Shown: positions 24,554 through 34,183 of the stretch, piece by piece
How the letters are laid out: each line of letters begins with the position of its first letter
Position numbering within the stretch: the first letter of the stretch is position 1
DNA from: an uncultured Eubacteriales bacterium
GTDB lineage: Bacteria; Bacillota; Clostridia; Oscillospirales; Oscillospiraceae
NCBI GenBank assembly: GCA_900315595.1
Contig: OMZQ01000010.1
Location: 1 to 56,741, forward strand
Reading direction: 5' to 3'
DNA: 56,741 bases
Position numbers and translations under genes: made by a program
The notes under the pieces: model-generated
What the model saw: only the letters and a program-made list of their open reading frames with translations
Databases searched by the model: none
Told to the model about the DNA's origin: nothing

Positions 24554-27388
24554 ATGAATGAAAACATCGTTGTCCGGGGCGCCCGGACGAACAATCTCAA
24601 GAATATCGACCTGACGATCCCCCGTGACCGGCTCGTGGTTTTTACGGGCCTTTCCGGCTCCGGCAAGTCGTCTCTGGCCTTCGATACGATCTATGCCGAG
24701 GGCCAGCGCCGCTACGTGGAATCCCTTTCCAGCTACGCCAGAATGTTCCTCGGACAGATGGACAAGCCGGACGTGGACTCCATCGACGGCCTTTCGCCCG
24801 CCATCTCCATCGACCAGAAGACGACCTCCAAGAACCCCCGCTCCACCGTGGGCACGGTCACGGAGATCTTTGACTATCTGCGTCTGCTCTGGGCCCGGGT
24901 CGGCGTGCCGCACTGTCCGAACTGCGGGAAGGAGATCCGCAAGCAGACCATCGACCAGGTGGTGGACAAGGTCCTCCGCATGCCCGAGGGGACCCGCTTC
25001 CAGATCCTGGCCCCGGTCGTCCGCGGCAAGAAGGGCGAGCACCAGAAGGTCTTTGCCGACGCCCGCAAATCGGGCTTTGCCCGCGTCCGCGTGGACGGCA
25101 GTCTCTACGATCTGACCGAGGACATCTCCCTCGAAAAGAACAAAAAGCACGATATCGACGTCATCGTGGACCGCCTGGTCCTGCGCGGCGACATCACGCG
25201 CCGCCTGACCGACTCCGTGGAGACTGCGACCTCTCACGGCGGCGGTATGACGGTCATCCAGCAGGTGGACACCGGCGAGGAGACGCCCTTCTCTCTGAAC
25301 TACGCCTGCGAGGACTGCGGGATCTCCATGCCGGAGCTCAGCCCGCGTATGTTCTCCTTCAACAACCCCTACGGCGCCTGCCCGACCTGTGCCGGTCTGG
25401 GCTTCCAGCTCAAGGTGGATCCGGACCTCATCATCCCGAACCGATCCCTGTCCATCCTGGAGGGCGCGATTCAGGCCAGCGGCTGGGGCAACGTGCGAAA
25501 CGATTCCATCTCCCGGATGTACTTTGACGCGCTGGCTGCAAAGTATCATTTCAAGCTGACAGACCCCGTGGAGACCCTTCCCGCCGAGGCGCTGGACGCG
25601 ATCCTCTACGGAACGAAGGGCGAAAAGCTCAAGCTCTATTATGAGCGCGCCAACGGCCGCGGCACGCTGGAGCAGGCCTTTGAGGGCATCGTCCCCAGCC
25701 TGGAGCGCCGCTACCGCGAAACCCAGTCGGAGGCCATGCGCAAGGAGCTGGAGGAGTGCATGTCCACCTCGCCCTGCCCGGCCTGCGGCGGCAAGCGCCT
25801 GTCTCCGATCTCCCGCGCCGTTACCGTCGGCGGGATGCGGATCATGGACTTCTGCGACCTGCCCGTCACGGCGGCGTTGGAATTTGTCGGCGGTCTGACC
25901 TTCGAGCCAAACGACCGGATGATTGCCCAGCCCATCCTGCGGGAAATCGTCGCCCGCCTGGGCTTTTTGCAGAGCGTCGGCCTGCAGTATCTGACCCTCT
26001 CCCGCGCCGCCGCGACCCTCTCCGGCGGCGAGAGCCAGCGCATCCGTCTGGCGACGCAGATCGGCTCAAGTCTGATGGGCGTCCTCTATATCCTGGACGA
26101 GCCCTCCATCGGCCTGCACCAGCGCGACAACGACAAGCTGCTGGAGACCCTCCGCCGTCTGCGCGATCTGGGCAATACGCTGATCGTGGTGGAGCATGAC
26201 GAGGATACGATCCGCGCCGCGGATCACGTGGTGGACGTCGGCCCCGGCGCAGGCATCCACGGCGGTGAGATCGTTGCCCAGGGCAGCATCCAAGACCTGA
26301 TGGCCGAGCCCAGATCCATCACGGGTCAGTATCTGAGCGGGGAGAAGCGCATTCTGGTCCCCTCCGCCCGACGCCGCGGAAACGGGAAGCAGCTTCGCGT
26401 CTTCGGCTGCCGCGAGAACAATCTGCAGGGCATCGACGTTGAGATCCCGCTCGGCACCCTGACCTGCGTGACCGGCGTCTCCGGGTCCGGCAAGTCCTCT
26501 CTGGTCAACGAGATCATCCACAAAAAGCTCGCCGGAAGTCTGAACCACGCCCGGATCCGCCCGGGGAAGCACGATCGCTTCGAGGGGATCCAGTATCTGG
26601 ATAAGGTCATCTGCATCGACCAGAGCCCGATCGGACGGACGCCGCGCTCCAACCCGGCCACCTACACCGGCCTGTTCAACGACATCCGCGACCTCTTTGC
26701 CTCCACGAACGACGCCAAGCTCCGCGGCTACGGGCCCGGACGGTTCAGCTTCAACACGAAGGGCGGCCGCTGCGAGGCCTGCGGCGGAGACGGTCTGGTC
26801 AAGATCGAGATGCACTTCCTGCCCGACGTCTACGTTCCCTGCGACGTCTGCCGCGGCAGACGCTATAACCGCGAGACGCTGGAGGTTCGTTACAAGGGCA
26901 AGTCGATTGCCGACGTGCTGGATATGACCTGCGATGAGGCACTGGAATACTTCCAGAATCTGCCCCGCATCCGCGATAAGGTGCAGACGATGGTGGACGT
27001 GGGCCTCGGCTATATCAAGCTCGGTCAGAGCTCCACGACCCTCTCCGGCGGCGAGGCCCAGCGCGTCAAGCTGGCCACCGAGCTCTCCCGCCGCTCCACG
27101 GGCCAGACCTTCTATATTCTGGACGAGCCCACCACCGGCCTGCACGTCTATGACGTCAGCAAGTTGATCGACGTCCTGCAAAAGCTCGTGGATGCGGGCA
27201 ATACCGTCCTCGTCATCGAGCACAATCTGGACGTCATCAAGTGCGCGGATCACGTGATCGATCTCGGCCCGGAGGGCGGCGACGGCGGCGGCAGAGTGGT
27301 TGCCGTCGGTACGCCGGAGCAGGTCGCCGCGAATCCGGAGAGCTTCACGGGGCAGTACCTGTCCCGAATCCTGGACGCAGCGCCTTAG
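24554..27388 (+). CDS. uvrA: Excinuclease ABC subunit A
   Basis: A 944-residue protein of usual length. Two ABC ATPase modules are present: Walker [24 protein letters not shown] near 33-40 and [14 protein letters not shown] near 640; signatures [19 protein letters not shown] and [17 protein letters not shown]; Walker B ILDEPS and ILDEPT. Zinc-finger cysteine pairs ([24 protein letters not shown]...[10 protein letters not shown]) are intact, as is the UvrB-binding domain. UvrA scans DNA for damage in nucleotide excision repair. The ATG at 24554 matches the universal N-terminus ([18 protein letters not shown]). It is co-directional with the SDR and rqcP genes; uvrB is not in the window. Confidence 0.97.
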   Translation: MNENIVVRGARTNNLKNIDLTIPRDRLVVFTGLSGSGKSSLAFDTIYAEGQRRYVESLSSYARMFLGQMDKPDVDSIDGLSPAISIDQKTTSKNPRSTVGTVTEIFDYLRLLWARVGVPHCPNCGKEIRKQTIDQVVDKVLRMPEGTRFQILAPVVRGKKGEHQKVFADARKSGFARVRVDGSLYDLTEDISLEKNKKHDIDVIVDRLVLRGDITRRLTDSVETATSHGGGMTVIQQVDTGEETPFSLNYACEDCGISMPELSPRMFSFNNPYGACPTCAGLGFQLKVDPDLIIPNRSLSILEGAIQASGWGNVRNDSISRMYFDALAAKYHFKLTDPVETLPAEALDAILYGTKGEKLKLYYERANGRGTLEQAFEGIVPSLERRYRETQSEAMRKELEECMSTSPCPACGGKRLSPISRAVTVGGMRIMDFCDLPVTAALEFVGGLTFEPNDRMIAQPILREIVARLGFLQSVGLQYLTLSRAAATLSGGESQRIRLATQIGSSLMGVLYILDEPSIGLHQRDNDKLLETLRRLRDLGNTLIVVEHDEDTIRAADHVVDVGPGAGIHGGEIVAQGSIQDLMAEPRSITGQYLSGEKRILVPSARRRGNGKQLRVFGCRENNLQGIDVEIPLGTLTCVTGVSGSGKSSLVNEIIHKKLAGSLNHARIRPGKHDRFEGIQYLDKVICIDQSPIGRTPRSNPATYTGLFNDIRDLFASTNDAKLRGYGPGRFSFNTKGGRCEACGGDGLVKIEMHFLPDVYVPCDVCRGRRYNRETLEVRYKGKSIADVLDMTCDEALEYFQNLPRIRDKVQTMVDVGLGYIKLGQSSTTLSGGEAQRVKLATELSRRSTGQTFYILDEPTTGLHVYDVSKLIDVLQKLVDAGNTVLVIEHNLDVIKCADHVIDLGPEGGDGGGRVVAVGTPEQVAANPESFTGQYLSRILDAAP

Positions 27389-27418
27389 CGCGCTCCGATC
27401 CATCTTTGAGGTGTCAAT

Positions 27419-27670
27419 ATGCGTTTAGACAAATATCTCAAGGTCTCCCGCCTGATCAAGCGGCGGACCGTTGCCAACGAAGCCTGCGACGCCGGACGCG
27501 TGACTGCCAACGGCCGCCCGGTCAAGGCGAGCTACGACGTCAAGGTGGGCGACCGCCTTTCCATCCAGTTCGGCGCGCGGGTCCTCAGCGTCGAGGTCCT
27601 TCGTGTGGAGGAGACCGTTCGCAAGGACGACGCCGCGGGCATGTACCGCGAGCTCGGCCCGGAGGTCTGA
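27419..27670 (+). CDS. rqcP: S4-domain RNA-binding protein RqcP (YabO/HslR-like)
   Basis: An 83-residue protein made of one S4 domain: MRLDKYLKVSRLIKRRTVANEACDAGRVTANGRPVKASYDVKVGDRL, ending with the extension seen in YabO. RqcP works with RqcH in ribosome-associated quality control, stabilising tRNA during C-terminal alanine tailing. In Bacillus it stands directly before yabP; here it is about 5 kb downstream, after uvrA. GAGGTG lies 6 bases before the ATG. It is followed 23 bases later by the EEP hydrolase gene. Confidence 0.8.
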   Translation: MRLDKYLKVSRLIKRRTVANEACDAGRVTANGRPVKASYDVKVGDRLSIQFGARVLSVEVLRVEETVRKDDAAGMYRELGPEV

Positions 27671-27693
27671 TTTCGCGAAAGGAGAGAATCCAA

Positions 27694-28761
27694 ATGAAAA
27701 AGGTTCTGAAAACCGCAGCCAAGATCCTCGGCATTCTGGTCGCGATCGTTCTGGTCGCCGCCGTGGGCCTGGTGACCTGGCTCACCGTCACCGAATTCAA
27801 GCCGGAGGCCGTGGAGACCGTTCAGGTCGCCGGTCAGGCCTCTGAAGCCCTGAATCAGCGGGAATTCACCGTTCTGAGCTGGAATCTCGGCTACTGCGCT
27901 CTGGGCAAGGAAAGCGATTTCTTCATGGACGGCGGCAAAGAGGTCCGTCCGGACAGCGAAGAGCTCGTCACCAAAAACCGGATCGGCGCGGAGCAGCTGA
28001 TCGCTCAGACCGGGGCCGATTTTACCCTCCTGCAGGAGGTCGATTCCGATTCCGGCCGCAGCTATGGCGTGGACGAGGTCAGCCTGTTCCGCGCAAGCTG
28101 GCCGAACTGGGATTCCGCCTATGCCCTCAACTATTCCTGCGACTTCGTGCCCTACCCGCTGCCGCCCATCGGAAAGGTGCACTCCGGCCTTCTGTCCTTC
28201 AACAGCTTCGACGTGCGCGAGGCCCGGCGGATCAGCCTGCCCTGCCCCTTCTCGTGGCCGATGCGCGCGGCGAACCTCAAGCGCTGCCTGCTGGTCGAGC
28301 GTATCCCCATCCAGGGCAGCGAACGGGAGCTCGTTCTGGTCAACCTCCATCTGGAGGCCTATGACGACGGAGAGGGGAAGAAGGCTCAGACCGAGCAGCT
28401 TCTTCGCCTGCTGAACGAGGAATACGCCAAGGGCAACTACGTTGTCGCGGGCGGCGACTGGAATCAGGCCTTCCCCGGCACGCTGGACGCCTATCCGATC
28501 CACGTGAAAACCTGGGTCCCCGGCGTTCTGGACCCGGCGGACGTCGGCGATTGGAGCTTTGCCTTCGACGCTTCCGTTCCAACCTGCCGCCTGCTGAACC
28601 AGCCCTACGACCCGACGGATGCCGAAAACACGCAGTATTACGTGATCGACGGCTTCCTGGTCTCTCCGAATCTGGAGGTCTCCGCCGTTGAGACCGTCGA
28701 TCAGGGCTTTGCCTTCTCCGATCACAACCCGGTCCTGCTGACCGTGAGCCTCGGAGAATAG
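27694..28761 (+). CDS. Membrane-anchored endonuclease/exonuclease/phosphatase (EEP) family hydrolase
   Basis: A 355-residue protein with a single N-terminal helix (about 8-32, AKILGILVAIVLVAAVGLVTWLTV) and an external EEP domain. Catalytic motifs are LSWNLGY (about 60), TLLQEVD (about 110), LVNLHLEAYDDGEG (about 215), GGDWNQ (about 252) and SDHNPV near the end, matching the Asn/Glu/Asp/His set of Mg-dependent phosphodiesterases. Substrates of this superfamily include DNA, phosphoinositides and sphingomyelin; for this outward-facing form none is known. GAAAGGAG lies before the ATG. It is followed by three more exported-protein genes. Confidence 0.8.
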   Translation: MKKVLKTAAKILGILVAIVLVAAVGLVTWLTVTEFKPEAVETVQVAGQASEALNQREFTVLSWNLGYCALGKESDFFMDGGKEVRPDSEELVTKNRIGAEQLIAQTGADFTLLQEVDSDSGRSYGVDEVSLFRASWPNWDSAYALNYSCDFVPYPLPPIGKVHSGLLSFNSFDVREARRISLPCPFSWPMRAANLKRCLLVERIPIQGSERELVLVNLHLEAYDDGEGKKAQTEQLLRLLNEEYAKGNYVVAGGDWNQAFPGTLDAYPIHVKTWVPGVLDPADVGDWSFAFDASVPTCRLLNQPYDPTDAENTQYYVIDGFLVSPNLEVSAVETVDQGFAFSDHNPVLLTVSLGE

Positions 28762-28764
28762 GCC

Positions 28765-29538
28765 ATGAAGCGCCTTGCATTACTGCTGGCCCTGCTCCTG
28801 TTCCTGTCCGGCTGTGATCTGAGAAACCGCCGCCCGTCCGAGGAATTCATTTCGGACGGCTCCGTGCCGCCCGCGCAGGCGCGCACTTCCGCTCCGGCAG
28901 CTCCGCCCGCGCAGACGGGCTTTCTGCCCGCCGAATGGGACGGCGCAGTCAAGACCGTGCTTGCCAAGGAGGGAACCTTCTTCGGCGCGAAGGAGATCGC
29001 CTATTCCTACCGGATCCCGTTTCTGGATCTGGCGGACGCCTATGCGATGGGCTGCAATCAGGAGATCACGGCCCGGTTTGAAGCGGACGCGCAGAAATCT
29101 CTGGCGCAGATGGAACAGGGAAAGCCGCCCGTCGTCCAACGGGTGGACTTCACCTCCGATCTGCACGGAACGGTCCTGTCGCTGCGTCTGCATCGTCTGG
29201 ACACGGACGGCGCAGAGAGCTGGGGGACCTACTGCGTGGACCGGTCCACCGGCGCAAAGCCGACCCTCTCCGCGTTCTGCGAGGCGTCCGGCGTGCCGGA
29301 GGCGGAGGTTCCGCAGAGACTTCGGGAAGCTGCGGAGGAGCTGACCCGCGAGACCGCGGGCGAGCGCTATGAAGCGGACGACCCGGAATACACAACGGCC
29401 CTCACGCTCACCCTCAGCGGTCTGGCGGAGCCTGCCGCCCTGCCGATGCATCTGCGCGCGGACGGAAGCCTCTGCTTCGTGATCACCCTGTATCATCCCG
29501 GCGGCGGAACGACCGCCGAGGAAATCGCTTTGCCCTGA
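28765..29538 (+). CDS. Hypothetical lipoprotein
   Basis: A 257-residue lipoprotein with signal peptide MKRLALLLALLLFLSGC (lipid Cys at 17). A Pro/Ala-rich spacer (about 28-55) leads into an alpha/beta domain with a repeated YSYRIPFLDLADAYAMGCNQEI / VSLRLHRLDTDGAESWG style that resembles the DUF3298/RsiV-type extracellular domain, though only loosely. It starts 3 bases after the EEP gene stop, so it is in the same transcript. Function unknown; a ligand-binding or partner role with the adjacent EEP or beta-lactamase-fold protein is possible. Confidence 0.65.
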   Translation: MKRLALLLALLLFLSGCDLRNRRPSEEFISDGSVPPAQARTSAPAAPPAQTGFLPAEWDGAVKTVLAKEGTFFGAKEIAYSYRIPFLDLADAYAMGCNQEITARFEADAQKSLAQMEQGKPPVVQRVDFTSDLHGTVLSLRLHRLDTDGAESWGTYCVDRSTGAKPTLSAFCEASGVPEAEVPQRLREAAEELTRETAGERYEADDPEYTTALTLTLSGLAEPAALPMHLRADGSLCFVITLYHPGGGTTAEEIALP

Positions 29539-29562
29539 ATGCATGGAAAGGAGATCATAACC

Positions 29563-30678
29563 ATGCGTAAAATCCCCGGTGCGGTCAAATCCGCCCTGTT
29601 CGTTCTGATGGCCCTGCTTTTGCTTGCCGGCTGCGCTGAAACCGAAGTGACCGGCGAGTCCGGGAACGCTGCCCTCCCTGTATTAGAGTCCAGACAGCCC
29701 GAAACCTGGGCGTCCGCCGATTCCCCGAGCGCCCCTGCGGAGAGCGCCGCGCTGCCGACCATCCATTTCGACGGAACAAACCCCTTTGCAGATCTGCCCA
29801 CCCTCGAGTCCCAGTCCGGTGCTGCCGATCCGGTCCGCCCGACCGTCCCCATGAACCCGGCGACCCCGTCGCCGTCCGGGCCGAGCGCGCCGACGGGCTC
29901 TGACGATCCGAACGATCCGGCAGACCCCGACGACTCCGCCGAGGAGCTGGACCTGCCCGTTGACGACGACAGCGGGGAGGACGCCCCCGCTGCGGAGCCG
30001 TCCCCGCTTGAGGGCGTGCTTACCGACGAGCTGAAGAAGCTGGACGGAACCTGGTCCGTCTACGTTCGGAATCTGGACACCGGCGAGACGGCCTCGGTCA
30101 ACGAGCGGCCGATGGTCGCGGCCTCGCTGATCAAGCTCTTCGTGGCCGGCGCTTACTATCAGACGGACAAGCAGGCCTCCGACGCCGCATGGTGTGCCAA
30201 GACGGACGTCATGATCTCCGCCAGCAGCAACGAAGCCTGCAACGCCCTGATCGACCGCCTCGGCAAGAGCGCGATCAACCGCTTCATCCGAGACCTCGGC
30301 TGCGAGCACACCGAGCTCAACCGGAAGATGCTCGAAAAAAGCAGTCAGGAGAACTACACGTCCCCGCGCGAATGCGGCGAGGTCCTGGAGGCCATTCTGA
30401 ACGGAAAATACGTCAGCTCCGCCGCATCCAAGCGTCTGCTGGAAAACCTCAAGGCGCAGGAGCGCACCGGGAAGATTCCCGCCGGCGTTCCCGCCGGGGT
30501 CGAGACCGCAAACAAGACCGGCGAGCTCAGCGACACCGAGAACGACGCCTGCATCGTCTGGTCGGACGGCGCGACCTATATCCTCTGCGTGATGTCAAAC
30601 GAGCAGACCAACGCGGCGAAGGCCCGGGAGGAGATCGTCGCCATCTCCAGGCTCGTCTATGAATACTTCAACCCGTAA
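29563..30678 (+). CDS. Class A beta-lactamase-fold serine hydrolase lipoprotein
   Basis: A 371-residue lipoprotein (lipobox LLAGC, Cys24) with a low-complexity Pro/Asp/Ser spacer to about 150. The catalytic domain carries SLIK (Ser188, Lys191), SSN (221-223) in place of SDN, and KTG (318-320), the three active-site motifs of class A beta-lactamases and D-Ala-D-Ala peptidases. No omega-loop Glu motif is obvious, so it may be a peptidase or general hydrolase rather than a resistance enzyme. The ATG at 29563 follows GGAAAGGAG and suits the signal peptide better than the upstream ATG (29539). The next gene encodes a degenerate relative. Confidence 0.75.
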   Translation: MRKIPGAVKSALFVLMALLLLAGCAETEVTGESGNAALPVLESRQPETWASADSPSAPAESAALPTIHFDGTNPFADLPTLESQSGAADPVRPTVPMNPATPSPSGPSAPTGSDDPNDPADPDDSAEELDLPVDDDSGEDAPAAEPSPLEGVLTDELKKLDGTWSVYVRNLDTGETASVNERPMVAASLIKLFVAGAYYQTDKQASDAAWCAKTDVMISASSNEACNALIDRLGKSAINRFIRDLGCEHTELNRKMLEKSSQENYTSPRECGEVLEAILNGKYVSSAASKRLLENLKAQERTGKIPAGVPAGVETANKTGELSDTENDACIVWSDGATYILCVMSNEQTNAAKAREEIVAISRLVYEYFNP

Positions 30679-30710
30679 ATCGGTTCCCTACATGGAAAGG
30701 AGCGCTTGAT

Positions 30711-32711
30711 ATGTCTTCTATCTGTACGAAATGCGGCGCATTGCTGCCCCCCGGCGTCCGGTTCTGCACCGTCTGCGGCGCGCCGGTCCCGGCGGAAAGT
30801 GCGGCCCGGCCCCAGACGCCCGAGCCCCAGACGCCCGCCGGTCCTGCCCTTTGCCCAAGCTGCGGCAATCCGCTCAAGCCCGGCGTCCGCTTCTGCACCG
30901 CCTGCGGCGCAAACCTGACGAACGCAGAACCCATCCGTCCCCAGCCCAGGCAGAGCGCGGTTCATCCCTCCGCAGCCGCGGCAGCCGGCGCGGCCGGGTT
31001 TGAGGCTCTGACCCAGGGCGTGCGCCCGGAGCAGGGGAGCCCCTATCGCCCCAGCGCATCCACCGTCCGCCCGCAGAGCGCGTCGAACCCCACCGTCCGT
31101 CCGCAGAGCGCGTCGAACCCGACCACCGCCCAGCCGCAGGTCGGCCCGCGGCGCAGCACGGTCTGCCCGAAGTGCGGCCAGACCGTTCAGCCCGGACGGA
31201 ACTTCTGCACGAGCTGCGGCGCCCGTATCTCCGCCGGTCTGCCGACCGCGCCTGCGGCGCACGAGCCCGTGGAGGAGCGCGAGATCCGTGAAACGCGCTC
31301 CCGTACCGGCATGTGGATCACGATCGGCACCGTGGCAGCGGTGGTACTTCTGCTCGGTATCCTGCTGCTGATCTTCTGGGACGATCTGTTCGGCAAAAAG
31401 GGCGATCCTGTGGAGACCGTCAACTACGGCGAGGAGACGATGACCCAGCCCAGCGAGCAGACGGCGGAAAGCACGGAGAGCATCTGGCCCACCCGTCCCA
31501 CCGGCGAGGAGAGCGAGGTCCCGACCTCCGTCTACGGAGAGACGGACGCACCCACCCAGCCCACCGAGTCGCAGAAGCCCACGATCGCCCCGACCCAGCC
31601 CCCCACGCAGCCGCCAAAGCTCAGCAAGGAGGCCGCGCTGACCATCGTCCGCGCCCAGTACGGCGTGACGGACGTCAAGGTGCGCTCCGAAACGAGCGAG
31701 ACCTTCACGGTGGACGTTTACCGTCCCGACGGCGATCTGGCCGGCACGATCGAGGTCAACAAGACGAGCGGCACCTGCAAGGTGGTCCAGCCGCTGGATT
31801 TCAGCGAGCATACGAGCGAACCCGAACCCGAACCCTCCGCGTCCTCCTCCGAGCCGTCCGGTGAGACCGGCGAGACCGGAGAGATCGGCATGAGCTGGAA
31901 CACCGACCCGAAGCTCGGCCCGACCGTTGCCTGCAGCGTCGGCTCCGTCTCCGCCGCCGAGGTCTCTGACCGAATGAGATCCGCCGCCTCCGGCGCGAAC
32001 TACAGCTTCACGGTCCTGGATATTTTCAGCGGCGAGTCTTCCGGCACCGAAACCCAGACGGACAAAATGTCCTCCTCGGTCCTGATCGGCATTCCGGTCC
32101 TCTACGCCGTCAGCCACGAGATCGAAGCAGGTGAGCTGACGATGGACAGCGTCGTCCCCGTGGTCAGCGGCAAGAGCGGACGCGGCTCCCTGTCCGGACG
32201 CTCCGAAATGAAGGTCCGCGACCTGCTTGAGACCATGCTGCGCGACAGCTCCGGCGACGCGATCTGCACCCTGATGGACGCCGTCGGCAAAACGAAGGTC
32301 AACAAGATCTGCCATGACGCAGGCTATGCAAGCGTAGAGCTCAACAACTACATCGGCGAGACCGTGGACAACGCCGCCTCCGACAACTACGTGAGCAGCT
32401 ACGACCTGTGCCGGATGCTCTGCGAGCTCTATACCGCGGGCTCCGACGCTGCGATCAACCGCGATTATCTGCTGGAAAACTTCGGCATCAACAGCGGCAG
32501 CTACATCAACGACGGCCTGGGCAAGAATCTCGACGGCGTGGTCGGCTCCTTCAACGGCGTCAAATCCGATAAATTCAACGAGATCATCCTGGTCGAGCGC
32601 AACAACCGCGCCTACGTCATGTGCCTGATGGCAAACGGCGTTTCGAACGCCAGTATCCGCTCCGGCATGAACAGCATCGGCAGCTACGTGGACGGCGTTC
32701 TGATCGATTGA
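30711..32711 (+). CDS. Zinc-ribbon membrane protein with PepSY-like and degenerate beta-lactamase-like domains
   Basis: A 666-residue protein. The cytoplasmic part has three zinc ribbons (C5/C8/C19/C22; about 48-65; about 152-171). A membrane helix (201-223) follows, then a Thr/Pro linker, a PepSY-like strand pattern (304-360, EAALTIVRAQYGVTDVKV) and a C-terminal domain (about 405-666) that aligns along its length with the active hydrolase encoded just upstream. Active-site motifs are gone: the SxxK position reads SSSVLIG (454-460) with no Lys, SxN is SSG (513-515), and KTG is absent. This looks like a pseudoenzyme that may sense cell-wall fragments or beta-lactam-like ligands outside and signal through the zinc ribbons inside. 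This role is inferred. Confidence 0.75.
   Translation: MSSICTKCGALLPPGVRFCTVCGAPVPAESAARPQTPEPQTPAGPALCPSCGNPLKPGVRFCTACGANLTNAEPIRPQPRQSAVHPSAAAAAGAAGFEALTQGVRPEQGSPYRPSASTVRPQSASNPTVRPQSASNPTTAQPQVGPRRSTVCPKCGQTVQPGRNFCTSCGARISAGLPTAPAAHEPVEEREIRETRSRTGMWITIGTVAAVVLLLGILLLIFWDDLFGKKGDPVETVNYGEETMTQPSEQTAESTESIWPTRPTGEESEVPTSVYGETDAPTQPTESQKPTIAPTQPPTQPPKLSKEAALTIVRAQYGVTDVKVRSETSETFTVDVYRPDGDLAGTIEVNKTSGTCKVVQPLDFSEHTSEPEPEPSASSSEPSGETGETGEIGMSWNTDPKLGPTVACSVGSVSAAEVSDRMRSAASGANYSFTVLDIFSGESSGTETQTDKMSSSVLIGIPVLYAVSHEIEAGELTMDSVVPVVSGKSGRGSLSGRSEMKVRDLLETMLRDSSGDAICTLMDAVGKTKVNKICHDAGYASVELNNYIGETVDNAASDNYVSSYDLCRMLCELYTAGSDAAINRDYLLENFGINSGSYINDGLGKNLDGVVGSFNGVKSDKFNEIILVERNNRAYVMCLMANGVSNASIRSGMNSIGSYVDGVLID
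31061..31120 (+). repeat. 30-bp in-frame tandem repeat
   Basis: Two nearly identical 30-base units (31061-31090 and 31091-31120) encode TVRPQSASNP twice in the cytoplasmic linker of the zinc-ribbon protein. Confidence 0.85.
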
Positions 32712-32748
32712 TTTCCCCGAATCCGGGCGGTTTTGCGTATTTCCTCGG

Positions 32749-32777
32749 TTGACGGCGGGTAAAATCTGTGGTATGAT
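32749..32777 (+). promoter_or_regulatory. Sigma-A promoter of the AI-2E permease gene
   Basis: TTGACG (32749-32754), 17-base spacer, TATGAT (32772-32777), 33 bases before the TTG start. Confidence 0.75.
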
Positions 32778-32810
32778 AAGCTCGGATAATCGGGAAAGGA
32801 GGAGGCTCGC

Positions 32811-34121
32811 TTGTTCAAGAAAAACAAGTACTTCGCGCTTGGCATGACGCTCTTGAGCGTCGTGGTGATCAGCGTTCTGTTTTACGTCGTACTGACGAAC
32901 ATCGGCGTCGTCTTCGGCACGATCGAGCACCTGATCTCCATCCTCTCCTCGGTGATCTTCGGCCTGTTCTTCGCCTATCTGATGAATCCGCTCATGATGA
33001 TGCAGGAGCGCCTGGTTCGCCGCCTGTTCCGTCATACAAGCATCACCGAGCGCGGCCTGCAAAAGCTCAGCCGCGCGATCGGCGTGATCACCGCCGTGCT
33101 GGTCTTTGCAGCCGTGGTCTACGGCCTGCTGGCTATGGTTCTGCCCCAGCTCATCGACTCCCTGCGCGACCTGTTCAGCGAGGACAATATCCAGAACATC
33201 TATACCCGCGTGAGCAAATGGGTCACGAAGGTGACGCGGGATACGCCCATCGAGCAGTGGGTCAAGGACAACGACCCGCTCGGCAAGGCGCAGACCTGGC
33301 TTTTGAAAAAGGTCAATATCTTCGATACCATCTCCACCGCCCTGACCGGGGCCTACAGCGTGGCCCGAACCGTCGTCAATATGCTCATCGGCATCGTCGT
33401 GGCGACCTATCTGCTGATCTCCAAGGAGCGCTTCATTTCCCAGGCCAAGAAGATGGTCGTCGCCTTCTTCAACGAGCGCCACGCAGATCGCATCTTCGAG
33501 ATCTCCCGTCTGACCAACAAGAGCCTGGGCGGCTTCTTCGTCGGCAAGATCATCGACTCCGCTCTGATCGGCGTCCTGTCCTATATCGGCATGCTGATTC
33601 TGAAGCTGCCCTATCCGCTTGTGGCGTCGGTCTTCGTCGGCATCTCCAATATCATTCCCTTCTTCGGACCGATCTTCGGCATTGGCCTCGGCGCGATCCT
33701 GATCCTGCTGGAAAGTCCGATCCACACCCTCTACTTCCTGATTTTCGAGATCATCCTTCAGCAGGTTGACGGCAATATCATCGGTCCCCGGATCCTCGGC
33801 GGCAGACTTGGCATTTCGGACTTCTGGATCCTGGTCTCCATCACCTTCTTCGGCGGGCTGTTCGGCTTCCCGGGCATGATCCTCGGCGTTCCGGTCTTTA
33901 CGGTCATCTACTCCCTGGTTTCCCAGGCGGCCAGAAACGCCGTCAAAAAGAAGAATCACACCGTCGAGACCTCCTGCTACTATGACATCATCACGGTCTC
34001 GGATCTGGAGCGGTACAGCGACGACTTCCGGGAATCCACCGTCTTCTACAGCGGAGACACCTTTGACTCTGAGTACGACCCCGACAGCGATTTCGAATAC
34101 GAGGACGGCTCTGAGGGATAA
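32811..34121 (+). CDS. AI-2E family transporter (PF01594-type permease)
   Basis: A 436-residue membrane protein with about eight helices. A long hydrophilic section between helices 3 and 4 (about 105-185) is typical of the family, as are the motifs FFAYLMNPLM and PYPLVASVFVGISNIIPFFGPIFG and the later GGRLGISDFWILVSI. Members export AI-2 or act as Na+/H+ antiporters; the name does not prove quorum signalling. The C-terminus is acidic and Tyr/Asp-rich. The start is a TTG with the site GAAAGGAGGAGG. It stands alone with its own promoter and terminator. Confidence 0.85.
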   Translation: MFKKNKYFALGMTLLSVVVISVLFYVVLTNIGVVFGTIEHLISILSSVIFGLFFAYLMNPLMMMQERLVRRLFRHTSITERGLQKLSRAIGVITAVLVFAAVVYGLLAMVLPQLIDSLRDLFSEDNIQNIYTRVSKWVTKVTRDTPIEQWVKDNDPLGKAQTWLLKKVNIFDTISTALTGAYSVARTVVNMLIGIVVATYLLISKERFISQAKKMVVAFFNERHADRIFEISRLTNKSLGGFFVGKIIDSALIGVLSYIGMLILKLPYPLVASVFVGISNIIPFFGPIFGIGLGAILILLESPIHTLYFLIFEIILQQVDGNIIGPRILGGRLGISDFWILVSITFFGGLFGFPGMILGVPVFTVIYSLVSQAARNAVKKKNHTVETSCYYDIITVSDLERYSDDFRESTVFYSGDTFDSEYDPDSDFEYEDGSEG

Positions 34122-34131
34122 GCTTACAGAG

Positions 34132-34161
34132 AAAGACCGGTGCGCTGCACCCGGTCTTTTC
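34132..34161 (+). terminator. Terminator of the AI-2E permease gene
   Basis: Arms aaagaccgg (34132-34140) and ccggtcttt (34151-34159), with inner tgc/gca pairs and a following T-rich tract. No promoter was recognised between here and the SEDS gene at 34184, so some readthrough is possible. Confidence 0.75.
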
Positions 34162-34183
34162 TGTCCGGTGAGGTTTTTACAAC

